Shown: one piece after another, positions 15,826 to 25,018 of the stretch | Layout of the letters: every line of letters begins with the position of its first letter | How positions within the stretch are numbered: the stretch's first letter is position 1 | Assembly: GCF_029870285.1 (NCBI RefSeq) | Contig: NZ_JACSYA010000046.1 | Location: forward strand, 1-31,784 | Direction of reading: 5' to 3' | DNA: 31,784 nucleotides | Source of the DNA: Delftia sp. PS-11 | Lineage (GTDB): Bacteria > Pseudomonadota > Gammaproteobacteria > Burkholderiales > Burkholderiaceae_C | The notes under the pieces: model-generated | Databases searched by the model: none | The model's input: only the letters and a program-made list of their open reading frames with translations | Told to the model about the DNA's origin: nothing | Program-made: the position numbers and the translations under genes

Positions 15826-15990
15826 AGCTCAGCCCTCTTGCGTGATGTGTCCTGCTGGCGGGAATTCCCCGCCCTCGCCTCTCTATCGACCAGAGTTGAA
15901 AAAACTGAAGACTTTTTTTGCGAAAAATCCTGATTTCAGCCGTTTTCGACCCAACGCTTTGCCTGGCGGACAAAGTGTGCTACCAAAAAA

Positions 15991-16482
15991 TCACAAAAAC
16001 CGCTCCAACAGCTTGCGCGATGCCTTGTCCAGCGCCGTGCTGTCGGGCACACGGAACTGCAGGCCGTCCTGACCCGTGATCAGCAGGTTGGTGCGGCCCG
16101 ACAGGCGGCGGATGTCCTCCTCGGCCTTGAGCACCAGTTGCGTGGGGCCGCGATCGGTCTGTACATCCCAGGTGCTGGGCGTGGCAAAGCCCGACACGCG
16201 CACGATGCGCTCGATGGTGGGCACGAATTCGCGCACGGCGAGTTCTTCCTCGAGCAGCGCACGGGCCTGGGCCGGCAGGCGGGCCATGTGGTCCACCCAC
16301 AGCGCCTCCTTGCCATCGGCGGCGACCAGGGACAGCCCCTCATCGGGCGCGGCGATGGGAAAGGCGCGCACGGGCACCACGGCCTCGTGGCAGGTGCCAT
16401 CGGCCAGGGTCAGCACCAGGCGGCCATGGGCATTGCGCTGCACGCGCAGCCCGCTCAGATCGGAAGGGGAAGCTTGGGTCAT
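15991..16482 (-). CDS. DUF1854 protein of the cyanophycin cluster
   Basis: 163 residues of the DUF1854 family, which in betaproteobacteria travels with cyanophycin synthetase genes and an ABC exporter. Visible features are the beta-rich N-terminus (LVLTLADGTCHEAVVPVRAF), the centre LWVDHMARLPAQARALLEEE and the C-terminal FRVPDSTALDKASRKLLERF. There is no signal peptide. It starts 3 nt after the ABC gene stop, so the two are a translational unit. Its biochemical function is unknown. Context suggests a partner of the ABC protein, perhaps in moving or sensing cyanophycin-related amino acids or peptides. Confidence 0.85.
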   Translation of the reverse strand: MTQASPSDLSGLRVQRNAHGRLVLTLADGTCHEAVVPVRAFPIAAPDEGLSLVAADGKEALWVDHMARLPAQARALLEEELAVREFVPTIERIVRVSGFATPSTWDVQTDRGPTQLVLKAEEDIRRLSGRTNLLITGQDGLQFRVPDSTALDKASRKLLERFL

Positions 16483-16485
16483 GGC

Positions 16486-18783
16486 TTATTGCTCGGCGGT
16501 CTCGGTGGTGGCCAGGGTCAGGCCTGCGGCCTGGGCATCTTCTTCGGCGCGCCGCGCCTGGGCCTGGTACAGGCGCCAGTAAGCGCCCTGCCTTTCCATC
16601 AATTCGTCGTGAGGGCCCACTTCCACGATTTCCCCCCGGTCCATGACCACGAGGCGGTCGGCCTTGCGCAGCGTGGACAGGCGGTGGGCGATGGCGATCG
16701 TCGTGCGGCCCTGGACCAGGTTGTCCAGCGCCTTCTGGATTTCCTTTTCGGTTTCGGTGTCAACGGCCGAGGTGGCTTCGTCCAGGATCAGGATGCGCGG
16801 ATCGATCAGCAGGGCGCGCGCAATGGAGATGCGCTGGCGCTCGCCGCCCGACAGGCCCTGGCCACGCTCGCCGACCAGCGAGTCGTAGCCGTGGGGCAGG
16901 CGCAGGATGAATTCATGGGCATGGGCAGCGCGGGCTGCGGCCACGATTTCCTGGCGCGTGGCGTCGGGCTTGCCGTAGGCAATGTTCTCGGCGATGGTGC
17001 CGAAGAACAGGAAGGGCTCCTGCAGCACCAGGCCGATGTTGCTGCGGAAGTCCGAGACCTTGAGGCGGCGCACATCGACGCCGTCGAGCTGGATCGAGCC
17101 TTCGCTGACATCGTAGAAGCGGCTGATCAGGTTGACCAGGGTGCTCTTGCCCGAGCCGCTGTGGCCCACCAGGCCGATCATCTCGCCGGGACGGATCTGC
17201 AGGTCCAGGTTCTTGATGACGGAGCGGCTGCCGTAGCGAAAGCTCACGTTGTCCAGCGTGATCGCACCCTGCACGCGCGCCAGCTTGGCCGGGTTGACGG
17301 GGTCGGGCACGTTGCTCACGTGGTCGAGGATGTCGAAGATGCGCTTGGCGCCGGCCGCCGCCTTTTGCGTGACCGAGACAATGCGGCTCATCGAGTCCAG
17401 GCGGCTGTAGAAGCGTCCGATGTAGGCGATGAAGGCCGTCAAAATACCAACGGTGATCTGGCCGCCGGCCACCAGCCAGATGCCGAAGCCCCAGACCACG
17501 AGCAGGCCGATTTCGGTCAGCAGCGTGACGGTGGGCGTGAACAGCGACCAGGTCTTGTTGACCTTGTCATTGGCCTGCAGGTTGACCAGGTTGGCCTGGG
17601 CGAAGCGGTCGGCCTCGCGCTTTTCCTGGGCAAAGGCCTTGACCACGCGGATGCCGGGGATGGTGTCGGCCAGCACATTGGTGACCTCGGACCAGACACG
17701 GTCGATCTTCTCGAAGCCGGTGCGCAGGCGGTCGCGCACCAGATGGATCATCCAGGCGATGAAGGGCAGCGGCACCAGCGTGACAAGGGCCAGCCAGGGG
17801 TTGATGGAAAACAGGATGGCCGAGGTCATCGCGATCATCAGCACATCGGTCGCGAAATCCAGCGCATTCAGCGACAGAAACAGGTTGATGCGGTCGGTTT
17901 CCGCGCCGATGCGCGCCATCAGGTCACCCGTGCGCTTGCTGCCGTAATAGTCCAGCGACAGGGTCAGCAGGTGGTTGTAGGTGGTGGTGCGCAGGTCCGA
18001 TCCGATGCGCTCGGACACCCGGGCCAGCACGAAGGTGCGCGCCCAGCCCAGCATCCAGGCCACCAGGGCAGACAGCAACAGGCCGCCCAGGTACAGGCCC
18101 ACCAGGCTGGGGTCGATCTGCTGGCCGTTCTGGAACGGGATCAGGATCTTGTCCACGATGGGGATCGTCAGGTAGGGTGCAACCAGGGTGGCGCCCGTGG
18201 ACGCCAGCGTCAGCAAAAAGCCCAGCAACAGCTGGTTCTTATAGGGCCGGGCAAACCGCCACAGGCGCAGCAGCACCCAGGTCGAGGTCTGGGGCGCCTG
18301 CTGGCGCGCGCAGGCCGGGCATTCCTCGGCGTCGGGTGGCAGCACGGTCTGGCAGGTGGGGCAACGGGCCGCTTCTTCTTCCTGCGCCACCGGCTCACCG
18401 TCCTGCGCCAGCCGCTCGCGCTGGCGGTCGAACTGCTGCATCAGGGCCAGCACGCCGGCCTGATGGCGCAGCGTGAAGCGCCACAGCGCCTGGCGCGCAT
18501 GCGGGTCGTGCAGCTCCAGGTTGCCGACGCCGCCATGGTCCAGCAGCCGCATGCCCTGATCCACAGAAAGCGGCCACTCACTTATCTGATGGCTTGCTGG
18601 GTCACTCGCCACGATGCGCTGCGTGGTGAGGGCAATCCAGCCCGCGCCGAATCGAAGATCCAGGGTCAGGTCAACCGGGACGACGGCCAGCACGTTCTCT
18701 TGAGTAGCGAGCCTAGCTCGCAGCCCGGCCCCCTCGGGGCCTGCCATAAAGGCCGAAACGTCCACAAAATGGTGTTCTTGCAT
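16486..18783 (-). CDS. ABC transporter (fused TMD-NBD exporter type) with N-terminal zinc ribbon, cyanophycin-associated
   Basis: 765 residues from the ATG at 18783 (MQEHHFVDV); a longer in-frame start at 18900 would add 39 Cys/Pro-rich residues and is unlikely. Residues 1-135 form a soluble N-terminal domain. A zinc-ribbon pattern CPTC-x9-ECPAC lies at 141-158. The exporter-type membrane domain spans about 180-460. The ATPase domain has Walker A GHSGSGKST (about 540), Q-loop LVLQEPF, signature LSGGERQ (about 643), Walker B ILILDEATSA and H-loop IAHRLST. It is divergent from cphA' and is followed by DUF1854. The extra N-terminal part is specific to this cyanophycin-linked group. The cargo is unknown. 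Confidence 0.9.
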   Translation of the reverse strand: MQEHHFVDVSAFMAGPEGAGLRARLATQENVLAVVPVDLTLDLRFGAGWIALTTQRIVASDPASHQISEWPLSVDQGMRLLDHGGVGNLELHDPHARQALWRFTLRHQAGVLALMQQFDRQRERLAQDGEPVAQEEEAARCPTCQTVLPPDAEECPACARQQAPQTSTWVLLRLWRFARPYKNQLLLGFLLTLASTGATLVAPYLTIPIVDKILIPFQNGQQIDPSLVGLYLGGLLLSALVAWMLGWARTFVLARVSERIGSDLRTTTYNHLLTLSLDYYGSKRTGDLMARIGAETDRINLFLSLNALDFATDVLMIAMTSAILFSINPWLALVTLVPLPFIAWMIHLVRDRLRTGFEKIDRVWSEVTNVLADTIPGIRVVKAFAQEKREADRFAQANLVNLQANDKVNKTWSLFTPTVTLLTEIGLLVVWGFGIWLVAGGQITVGILTAFIAYIGRFYSRLDSMSRIVSVTQKAAAGAKRIFDILDHVSNVPDPVNPAKLARVQGAITLDNVSFRYGSRSVIKNLDLQIRPGEMIGLVGHSGSGKSTLVNLISRFYDVSEGSIQLDGVDVRRLKVSDFRSNIGLVLQEPFLFFGTIAENIAYGKPDATRQEIVAAARAAHAHEFILRLPHGYDSLVGERGQGLSGGERQRISIARALLIDPRILILDEATSAVDTETEKEIQKALDNLVQGRTTIAIAHRLSTLRKADRLVVMDRGEIVEVGPHDELMERQGAYWRLYQAQARRAEEDAQAAGLTLATTETAEQ

Positions 18784-19017
18784 GTTCAGTTGTTTTTCCC
18801 GCCCCTGGCGGCTGCTGGTATCGCCAGGCCCACCGGGGCTTGGCGCTGGGTGCGCCGCACACCCCCATGTAGGACCCCGCGCACGGCATTTCGTGTTCAA
18901 CGCGCGAGCACTGGTTTAGGCTGACACGCTTAACATGGGCTTTCTGAGCGCACAATCCTCTCCCATTCTCCGGTGGCCCGCATCCGGGCTGCCGTTCACG
19001 CTTACCCGCTGACCGAC
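18784..19017. promoter_or_regulatory. Divergent intergenic region of the cyanophycin cluster
   Basis: This 234-bp stretch separates the ABC/DUF1854 operon from cphA'-cphA-creA and must carry promoters for both. The part near 18880-18940 is richer in A/T (for example TTTAGG ... TTAACAT), but no convincing -35/-10 pair or clear operator was found by eye. Confidence 0.4.
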
Positions 19018-21210
19018 ATGGCGAAATTCAAAGACATCCAACTCTTGCGCACCACCTACCTGCGTGGCCCCAGCGTCTGGACTTACCGCCCCGTGCTGGA
19101 GGTCTGGCTGGATCTCGGCGAGCTGGAGGACTACCCCTCGAACAAGCTGCCCGGCTTCAACGAGCGCCTGACGGCCTGGCTGCCCGACCTGGTGGAGCAC
19201 CACTGCGGCGTGGGCGAGCGCGGCGGCTTCATCCAGCGCCTGGAAGGCGGCACCTGGTGCGGCCATGTGCTGGAGCACATCATCATCGAGCTGCTGAACC
19301 TGGCCGGCATGCCTGCGGAATTCGGGCAGACGCGCGAAATCTCGCAGCGTGGCGTCTACCGCATGGTGTTCCGCTGCCCCGAGGAAACCGTGGCGCGCAC
19401 GGCCCTGGCCCATGGCCACCGGCTGATCATGGCGGCGATCAATGACGAGCCGTTCGACCTGAAGGCCGCCATCAAGGCCATCAAGACCGAAATCAACGAC
19501 CGCTACCTGGGCCCGAGCACGGGCTGCATCGTCGATGCGGCCGGCGAGCGCCGCATTCCCCATATCCGCCTGAACGATGGCAACCTGGTGCAGCTGGGCT
19601 ACGGCGCCGCGCAGCGCCGCATCTGGACGGCCGAGAGCGACCAGACCAGCGCCATCGCCGAAGGCATCGCCCAGGACAAGGACTTCACCAAGCGCCTGCT
19701 GGCCGCCTGCGGCGTGCCCGTGCCCGAAGGCCAGATCGTCAAGAGCCCAGAGGAAGCCTGGGAAGTCGCGCAGGACATCGGCTTTCCCGTCACGGTCAAG
19801 CCTTCGGACGGCAACCACGCCCGTGGCGTGACGCTGGATCTGCGCGACGAGGCCGACATCAAGGCGGCCTTCGCACTGGCCGAGCCCGAAGGCTCGGATG
19901 TCATCGTCGAGCGCTTCATCGAAGGCACGGAGCACCGCATCCTGGTCGTCGGCGGCAAGGTGGTCGCGGCCTGCCGTGGCGAAACCGTGAGCGTGGCCGG
20001 CAATGGCAAGTCCACGCTGCGCGAGCTGGTGGCCGTGGTCAACCAGGACCCGCGCCGTGGCCCCGAGCAGGAATACCCGCTGGACTGGATCAACCTCGAA
20101 TCCCCGGCCGTGCAGCTCGAACTCAAGCGCCAGAACGTCACCCCCGATTCGGTGCCGCCCCAGGGCGAGAGCGTGCTGCTGCAGCGCAACGGCAACATGG
20201 CCATCGACTGCACGGATGAAGTGCATCCCGAAGTGGCCTACATGGCCACGCTGGCTGCCAAGATCGTCGGCCTGGACATCGCCGGCATGGACATGATCCT
20301 CAAGGATGTGTCCCAGCCCATGAAGGAGCAAGGCGGCGCCATACTGGAAGTCAACGCCGGTCCCGGCCTGCTGATGCACCTCAAGCCCACCAGCGGCGCT
20401 CCGCGCCCTGTGGGCATGGCCATCGTGGACCACCTGTTCCCGCGCACCGAGGAAGGCACTGGTGCCGGCCGCATCCCCATCGTGGGCATCGCTGGCACGC
20501 GCCACAACGGTTTCACGGCCCGCCTCGCCGGCTGGCTGCTGCAGCTGTCGGGCAAGCTCACGGGCGTGGCCAGCAGCGAAGGCATGTTCCTCTCCAACCG
20601 CCAGACCCAGAAGAGCGATACCGCCCACTGGGCCGGCGCCCATCGCCTGCTGACCAACCGCCTGGCCCAGGCGGCTGTGATCCAGACCACGGCGCGCTCC
20701 ATCCTGGAAGAGGGCCTGGCCTATGACCGCTGCCTGGTCGGCGTGGTCACCGACATGGACGGCTTCGAGCAGTTGCCCGACCACGATGTGCAGGAGCAGT
20801 CCCAGATGACGCGCGTGCTGCGCACCCAGATCGACGTGGTGCTGGACGAAGGCGCGGGCGTGCTCAACGCCGACATCGAGCAGGTGGCCGATCTGGCGCG
20901 CCTGTGCGATGGCGAGGTGCTGTTCTACTCGGAGCAGGCCGACAACGCGGTGATCGCTGCCCACCGGGCCGAAGGCGAAGGCCGCGCCGTCTTCGTGCGC
21001 GGCAGCCAGGTGGTGCTGGCCACGGGCTCTGCCGAGCGCGTGCTGGGCACGCTGGACGCGCTGAGCCTGCCTGGCGGACACCGCCCCGACACACCGGCCC
21101 TGCTGGCGGCCATTGCGGCGGCCTGGTCCATGGACATTGCCCCCGACCTGATCGTCGCGGGCATCAAGACCTTTGACTACGCACCGGCCGCAGCCACGGC
21201 TGCCGCCTGA
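19018..21210 (+). CDS. cphA': Cyanophycin synthetase paralogue CphA' with degenerate Mur-ligase P-loop
   Basis: 730 residues from the ATG at 19018 (MAKFKDIQLLRTTYLRG), which fits the family N-terminus better than the upstream GTG. The N-terminal domain and ATP-grasp half are well kept: WTAESDQTSAIAEGIAQDKD, VKPSDGNHARGV (about 260) and LEVNAGPGLLMHLKP. In the Mur-ligase-like half the expected [10 protein letters not shown] reads GIAGTRHNGFTAR (about 489), losing the P-loop Lys-Thr. ECARGGIL of CphA becomes QTTARSIL, and the protein is about 125 residues shorter. It should still form the Asp-adding ATP-grasp site but not the Arg-adding one. Cupriavidus necator also has a CphA/CphA' pair. A partner or regulatory role is inferred. 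Confidence 0.9.
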   Translation: MAKFKDIQLLRTTYLRGPSVWTYRPVLEVWLDLGELEDYPSNKLPGFNERLTAWLPDLVEHHCGVGERGGFIQRLEGGTWCGHVLEHIIIELLNLAGMPAEFGQTREISQRGVYRMVFRCPEETVARTALAHGHRLIMAAINDEPFDLKAAIKAIKTEINDRYLGPSTGCIVDAAGERRIPHIRLNDGNLVQLGYGAAQRRIWTAESDQTSAIAEGIAQDKDFTKRLLAACGVPVPEGQIVKSPEEAWEVAQDIGFPVTVKPSDGNHARGVTLDLRDEADIKAAFALAEPEGSDVIVERFIEGTEHRILVVGGKVVAACRGETVSVAGNGKSTLRELVAVVNQDPRRGPEQEYPLDWINLESPAVQLELKRQNVTPDSVPPQGESVLLQRNGNMAIDCTDEVHPEVAYMATLAAKIVGLDIAGMDMILKDVSQPMKEQGGAILEVNAGPGLLMHLKPTSGAPRPVGMAIVDHLFPRTEEGTGAGRIPIVGIAGTRHNGFTARLAGWLLQLSGKLTGVASSEGMFLSNRQTQKSDTAHWAGAHRLLTNRLAQAAVIQTTARSILEEGLAYDRCLVGVVTDMDGFEQLPDHDVQEQSQMTRVLRTQIDVVLDEGAGVLNADIEQVADLARLCDGEVLFYSEQADNAVIAAHRAEGEGRAVFVRGSQVVLATGSAERVLGTLDALSLPGGHRPDTPALLAAIAAAWSMDIAPDLIVAGIKTFDYAPAAATAAA

Positions 21211-21275
21211 GTCCGACCCACGATGACATGCAGGCGGGCCCGGCGACGCGGGCCTGCCCTCCGAAAGAAGACACT

Positions 21276-23849
21276 ATGCAGATCACCCGCATCCGAGCCC
21301 TGCGCGGCCCCAACCTCTGGACCCGCAGCACCGCCATCGAGGCCGTCGTGCAATGCGAGCCCGGCGAGTGCGACTACTCGGCCCTGTCCGGTTTCGAAGA
21401 CCGGCTGCGTGCGCGCTTTCCCAAGATCGGCGCGCTGCAGCCGCACGGCGCAGAGCAGCGCCTGTCGCTGGCCCATGTGCTGGAAGTGGCAGCCCTGTCG
21501 CTGCAGGCCCAGGCGGGCTGCCCCGTGACCTTCAGCCGAACGCAGGCCACCGTGGAGGCCGGCACCTATCAGGTGGTGGTCGAGTACACCGAGGAAGCCG
21601 TGGGCCGCATGGCCGTGGAACAGGCCGCAGCCCTGCTGCAGTCGGCACTGGCCGATACGCCCTTCGATGCGGACAAGGTCATCGCTGATCTGCGCGAACT
21701 CGATGAGGACGAGCGCATCGGCCCGTCCACGGGCTCCATCGTCGATGCAGCCGTGGCGCGCGGCATCCCATTCCGCCGTCTGACCTCGGGCTCGCTGGTG
21801 CAGCTGGGCTGGGGCTCCAAGGCGCGCCGCATCCAGGCGGCCGAGCTCGACCAGACCAGTGCCGTGGCCGAATCCATCGCCCAGGACAAGGATCTGACCA
21901 AGCGCCTGCTGCATGCAGCCGGCGTTCCCGTGCCGCTGGGCCGCCCCGTCAAGGATGTGGAAGACGCCTGGGCCGTGGCGCAGGAAGTGGGCCTGCCCGT
22001 GGTGGTCAAGCCGCAGGACGGCAACCAGGGCAAGGGCGTGGTGGTCAACATCACCACGCATGAACAGCTCAAGGCTGCCTACGCCACGGCCTCGGAATTC
22101 GGCGACGAAATCATGGTCGAGCGCTTTCTGCCCGGCCACGACTTCCGCCTGCTGGTGGTCGGCGGCCAGCTCGTTGCTGCGGCGCGCCGCGAGCCGCCCC
22201 AGGTGCTGGGCGACGGCCAGCACACCATCCGCGAACTGGTGGACATCGTCAACCAGGACCCGCGCCGTGGCTCGGGCCATGGCACGGCGCTGACCAAGGT
22301 GCGCCTGGACGACATTGCCATCGCGCGCATCGCCACCGAAGGCCTGACGCCCGACTCCGTGCCGGCACAGGGCCAGCGCGTGGTGCTGCGCAACAACGCC
22401 AACCTGTCCACGGGCGGCAGCGCCACCGATGTGACGGATGACGTGCACCCGGACATCGCCGCGCGCGCCGTCGAGGCAGCACAGACCATCGGCCTGCACA
22501 TCTGCGGCGTGGACGTGGTCTGCGAAACCATGCTGCGCCCGCTGGAAGAACAAAACGGCGGCATCGTCGAAGTCAACGCCGCCCCTGGCCTGCGCATGCA
22601 CCTGGCGCCCTCTTTCGGCAAGCCCCGCAATGTCGGCGCGCCCATGGTGGACGAGCTGTTCGCGCCCGGTCAGAATGGCCGCATTCCTCTGGTGGCCGTC
22701 ACGGGCACCAATGGCAAGACCACGACCACGCGCCTGATCGCCCATCTGTTCACCTCGCATGGCTGGCGCACGGCCATGACCAATACCGACGGCGTCTATG
22801 TCAATGGCCGCCAGATCGACAGCGGCGACTGCTCGGGCCCCAAGAGCGCGCGCAATGCACTGGCCCACCCCGAAACCGATGCGGCCGTGCTCGAATGCGC
22901 GCGCGGCGGCATTCTGCGTGAAGGCCTGGGCTTCGACCGCTGCCAGGTGGCCGTGGTCACCAATGTGGGCGCGGGCGACCACCTGGGCATGAACTACATC
23001 AACACGGTGGAAGACGTGGCCGTGCTCAAGCGCGTCATCGTGCAGAACGTGGCCACCGATGGCTACGCCGTGCTCAACGCCGCCGATCCGCTGGTCGCTG
23101 CCATGGCCAGCGCCAGCCCCGGCAAGGTCATCTACTTTGCGGCCGACCGCCACCACCCCGTCATGGCCACGCACCGTGCCCAGGGCAACCGCGTGGTCTA
23201 TGTGGACGGCGACAGCATCGTTGCGGCCGAAAGCTCGTGGCGCGAGACCATCGCGCTGCGCGAAATCCCCATCACCCGCAACGGCTCCATCATCTTCCAG
23301 GTGGAAAACGTCATGGCCGCCATTGCCGCAGCCTGGGGCGTGGGCCTGCCCTGGCAGACCATCCGCCGCGGGCTGGCCGGCTTTGTCAACGACAGCGACA
23401 ACGCGCCGGGCCGCTTCAACGTCATGGACTACCGTGGCGCCACGCTGATCGCCGACTACGGCCACAACCCCGACGCCATCCGCGCCCTGGTCCAGGCCGT
23501 CGATGCCATGCCGGCGCAGCGCCGCAGCGTGGTCATCAGCGGCGCAGGCGACCGCCGCGACGAGGACATCACCGAGCAGACCCAGATCCTGGGCCGCGCC
23601 TTCGACGATGTCATCCTCTACCAGGATGCCTGCCAGCGCGGCCGTGCCGATGGCGAAGTGCTGGCCCTGCTGCAAAAGGGCCTGCAGGGCGCGCCGCGCA
23701 CCCGCTATGTCACGGAAGTCCATGGCGAATTCAACGCCATCGACCATGCGCTGGCGCGCCTGGCGCCGGGTGACCTGTGCCTGGTGCTGGTCGATCAGGT
23801 GGAGGAGGCGCTGGAGCACCTGCACCGCCATGTCCAGGGCGAGGCCTGA
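21276..23849 (+). CDS. cphA: Cyanophycin synthetase
   Basis: 857 residues from the ATG at 21276 ([15 protein letters not shown]); AGAAG lies 6 nt upstream. CphA polymerises Asp and Arg into cyanophycin, a storage polymer with a poly-Asp backbone and Arg side groups, using ATP at two sites. The ATP-grasp half has [12 protein letters not shown] (about 244) and [13 protein letters not shown]. The Mur-ligase half has an intact P-loop [10 protein letters not shown] (about 476), [31 protein letters not shown] and DYGHNPDAI, all expected for activity. It lies 65 bp after cphA' and 1 bp before creA, probably in one operon. A small hairpin (GGCCCG/CGGGCC, 21237-21254) precedes the ribosome-binding site. 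Confidence 0.95.
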   Translation: MQITRIRALRGPNLWTRSTAIEAVVQCEPGECDYSALSGFEDRLRARFPKIGALQPHGAEQRLSLAHVLEVAALSLQAQAGCPVTFSRTQATVEAGTYQVVVEYTEEAVGRMAVEQAAALLQSALADTPFDADKVIADLRELDEDERIGPSTGSIVDAAVARGIPFRRLTSGSLVQLGWGSKARRIQAAELDQTSAVAESIAQDKDLTKRLLHAAGVPVPLGRPVKDVEDAWAVAQEVGLPVVVKPQDGNQGKGVVVNITTHEQLKAAYATASEFGDEIMVERFLPGHDFRLLVVGGQLVAAARREPPQVLGDGQHTIRELVDIVNQDPRRGSGHGTALTKVRLDDIAIARIATEGLTPDSVPAQGQRVVLRNNANLSTGGSATDVTDDVHPDIAARAVEAAQTIGLHICGVDVVCETMLRPLEEQNGGIVEVNAAPGLRMHLAPSFGKPRNVGAPMVDELFAPGQNGRIPLVAVTGTNGKTTTTRLIAHLFTSHGWRTAMTNTDGVYVNGRQIDSGDCSGPKSARNALAHPETDAAVLECARGGILREGLGFDRCQVAVVTNVGAGDHLGMNYINTVEDVAVLKRVIVQNVATDGYAVLNAADPLVAAMASASPGKVIYFAADRHHPVMATHRAQGNRVVYVDGDSIVAAESSWRETIALREIPITRNGSIIFQVENVMAAIAAAWGVGLPWQTIRRGLAGFVNDSDNAPGRFNVMDYRGATLIADYGHNPDAIRALVQAVDAMPAQRRSVVISGAGDRRDEDITEQTQILGRAFDDVILYQDACQRGRADGEVLALLQKGLQGAPRTRYVTEVHGEFNAIDHALARLAPGDLCLVLVDQVEEALEHLHRHVQGEA

Positions 23850-23850
23850 C

Positions 23851-24333
23851 ATGCGAGGCCGGGCACTGCTGACCGCTGGTCTGGCCGTTGTGCTGCTGGG
23901 CGCCTCAGGCGCCCGGGCCGAGCAGATCGGTGCGGTGGATACGGTCTTCAAGCTCATCGGCCCCGACCACAAGATCGTGGTCGAAGCCTATGATGACCCC
24001 AAGGTCCAGGGCGTGACCTGCTATGTGTCGCGCGCCAAGACCGGCGGCATCAAGGGCGGCCTGGGCCTGGCCGAGGACCGCTCGGAAGCCTCCATCGCCT
24101 GCCGCCAGACAGGCACCATCCAGATTCCCGCGCCGATCAAGCAGCAGGAAGAGGTATTCAGCGAGCGCACTTCGCTGCTGTTCAAGCGCCTGCGCGTGGT
24201 GCGCATGGCTGATGCCCAGCGCAACACCCTGGTCTATATGACCTACTCGGACCGCGTCATCGAAGGCTCGCCGCAAAACAGCGTCACGGCGGTTCCCGTG
24301 CCGCACTCGACACCGATTCCGCTGAACAAGTAG
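23851..24333 (+). CDS. creA: CreA family exported protein
   Basis: 160 residues from the ATG at 23851, one base after the cphA stop. The N-terminus is a signal peptide ([20 protein letters not shown], then EQI). The body shows the CreA pattern: [58 protein letters not shown] and [20 protein letters not shown]. CreA proteins are small periplasmic proteins of unknown function. Tight linkage to cphA suggests co-transcription rather than a proven role in cyanophycin metabolism. Its last 50 bp overlap the end of the convergent RraA-family gene. Confidence 0.88.
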   Translation: MRGRALLTAGLAVVLLGASGARAEQIGAVDTVFKLIGPDHKIVVEAYDDPKVQGVTCYVSRAKTGGIKGGLGLAEDRSEASIACRQTGTIQIPAPIKQQEEVFSERTSLLFKRLRVVRMADAQRNTLVYMTYSDRVIEGSPQNSVTAVPVPHSTPIPLNK

Positions 24334-25018
24334 GCATGTGCGGGCCCTGGGCCTGCATTTCGGCCTGCACCATGGCGCTGGCGCCCGACAGCTGCCCCAG
24401 TTTTTCGCCATTGAGCACCTGATCGATGCGGGCCTGGGTGCGCTGCTGGCGCTCCTGCGCGGCACTCCCCAGTCCGGCCGCCTCCTGGCGGGGCAGCACC
24501 AGCACGCCGTTTTCGTCGGCAATGACGACATCGCCCGGATGCACGCAGACGCCGCCGCACTGGATGGCATGGTTGAACATGCCTCCCAGGTTGTACAGGC
24601 GTGTGGTGATGGGCGCGATGCCGGTACACCAGACGGGCACGCCGCTTTGCGCAATCTCGGTGGGATCGGTGGCCGGCCCGTCGATGACGACACCTGCGAC
24701 CTGGGCCATTTTGGCCGCCGTGGCGACTGCGCCGCCAAAGCAGGCGTGGATGTCGTCGCCAAGACGGTCGATGAGCAGGCAGTCGCCGGGCCGCAGCAGG
24801 CCGACCGCATGGTGCAGCAGGGTCGAATCCTGGGCCGGCAGCGCCAGCGTGACGGCGCAGCCGACGATGCGGTGGCGATGGCCCAGCGGCTGTATGCGCC
24901 GGTGCAGGAACCCCCAGTGGCGCACATGGCCGATGGTGGCAGTCTCCACACCCTGCAGCGCGTCGAGCAGCTGCGGATCCAGGGGCTGGGGCATGTCAGC
25001 GATATGGTATCGGGTCAT
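24284..25018 (-). CDS. RraA-family protein (HMG/CHA aldolase-like), catalytic Arg not conserved
   Basis: 244 residues from the ATG at 25018. The family includes RNase E inhibitor RraA and 4-hydroxy-4-methyl-2-oxoglutarate/CHA aldolases. The fold motifs are kept: [55 protein letters not shown], then [20 protein letters not shown]. The usual DGxxRD motif reads DGPATD: the Asp is present but the Arg that aids catalysis in the aldolases is Thr. The C-terminal ~45 residues extend past the usual end and overlap creA on the other strand. It is coupled to the nitrilase gene by TGATG. The true reaction is uncertain. Confidence 0.8.
   Translation of the reverse strand: MTRYHIADMPQPLDPQLLDALQGVETATIGHVRHWGFLHRRIQPLGHRHRIVGCAVTLALPAQDSTLLHHAVGLLRPGDCLLIDRLGDDIHACFGGAVATAAKMAQVAGVVIDGPATDPTEIAQSGVPVWCTGIAPITTRLYNLGGMFNHAIQCGGVCVHPGDVVIADENGVLVLPRQEAAGLGSAAQERQQRTQARIDQVLNGEKLGQLSGASAMVQAEMQAQGPHMPTCSAESVSSAAREPP

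Noticed and set aside
16138..18924. 928-residue plus-strand ORF opposite the ABC transporter
   Set aside because: Antisense shadow; the minus strand carries all ABC motifs in order.
18916..21081. 721-residue minus-strand ORF opposite cphA'
   Set aside because: His/Gln/Ala-rich antisense shadow of a GC-rich gene with strong family motifs on the plus strand.
21177..23972. 931-residue minus-strand ORF opposite cphA
   Set aside because: Antisense shadow; composition is typical of the reverse of high-GC coding DNA and no domain is recognisable.
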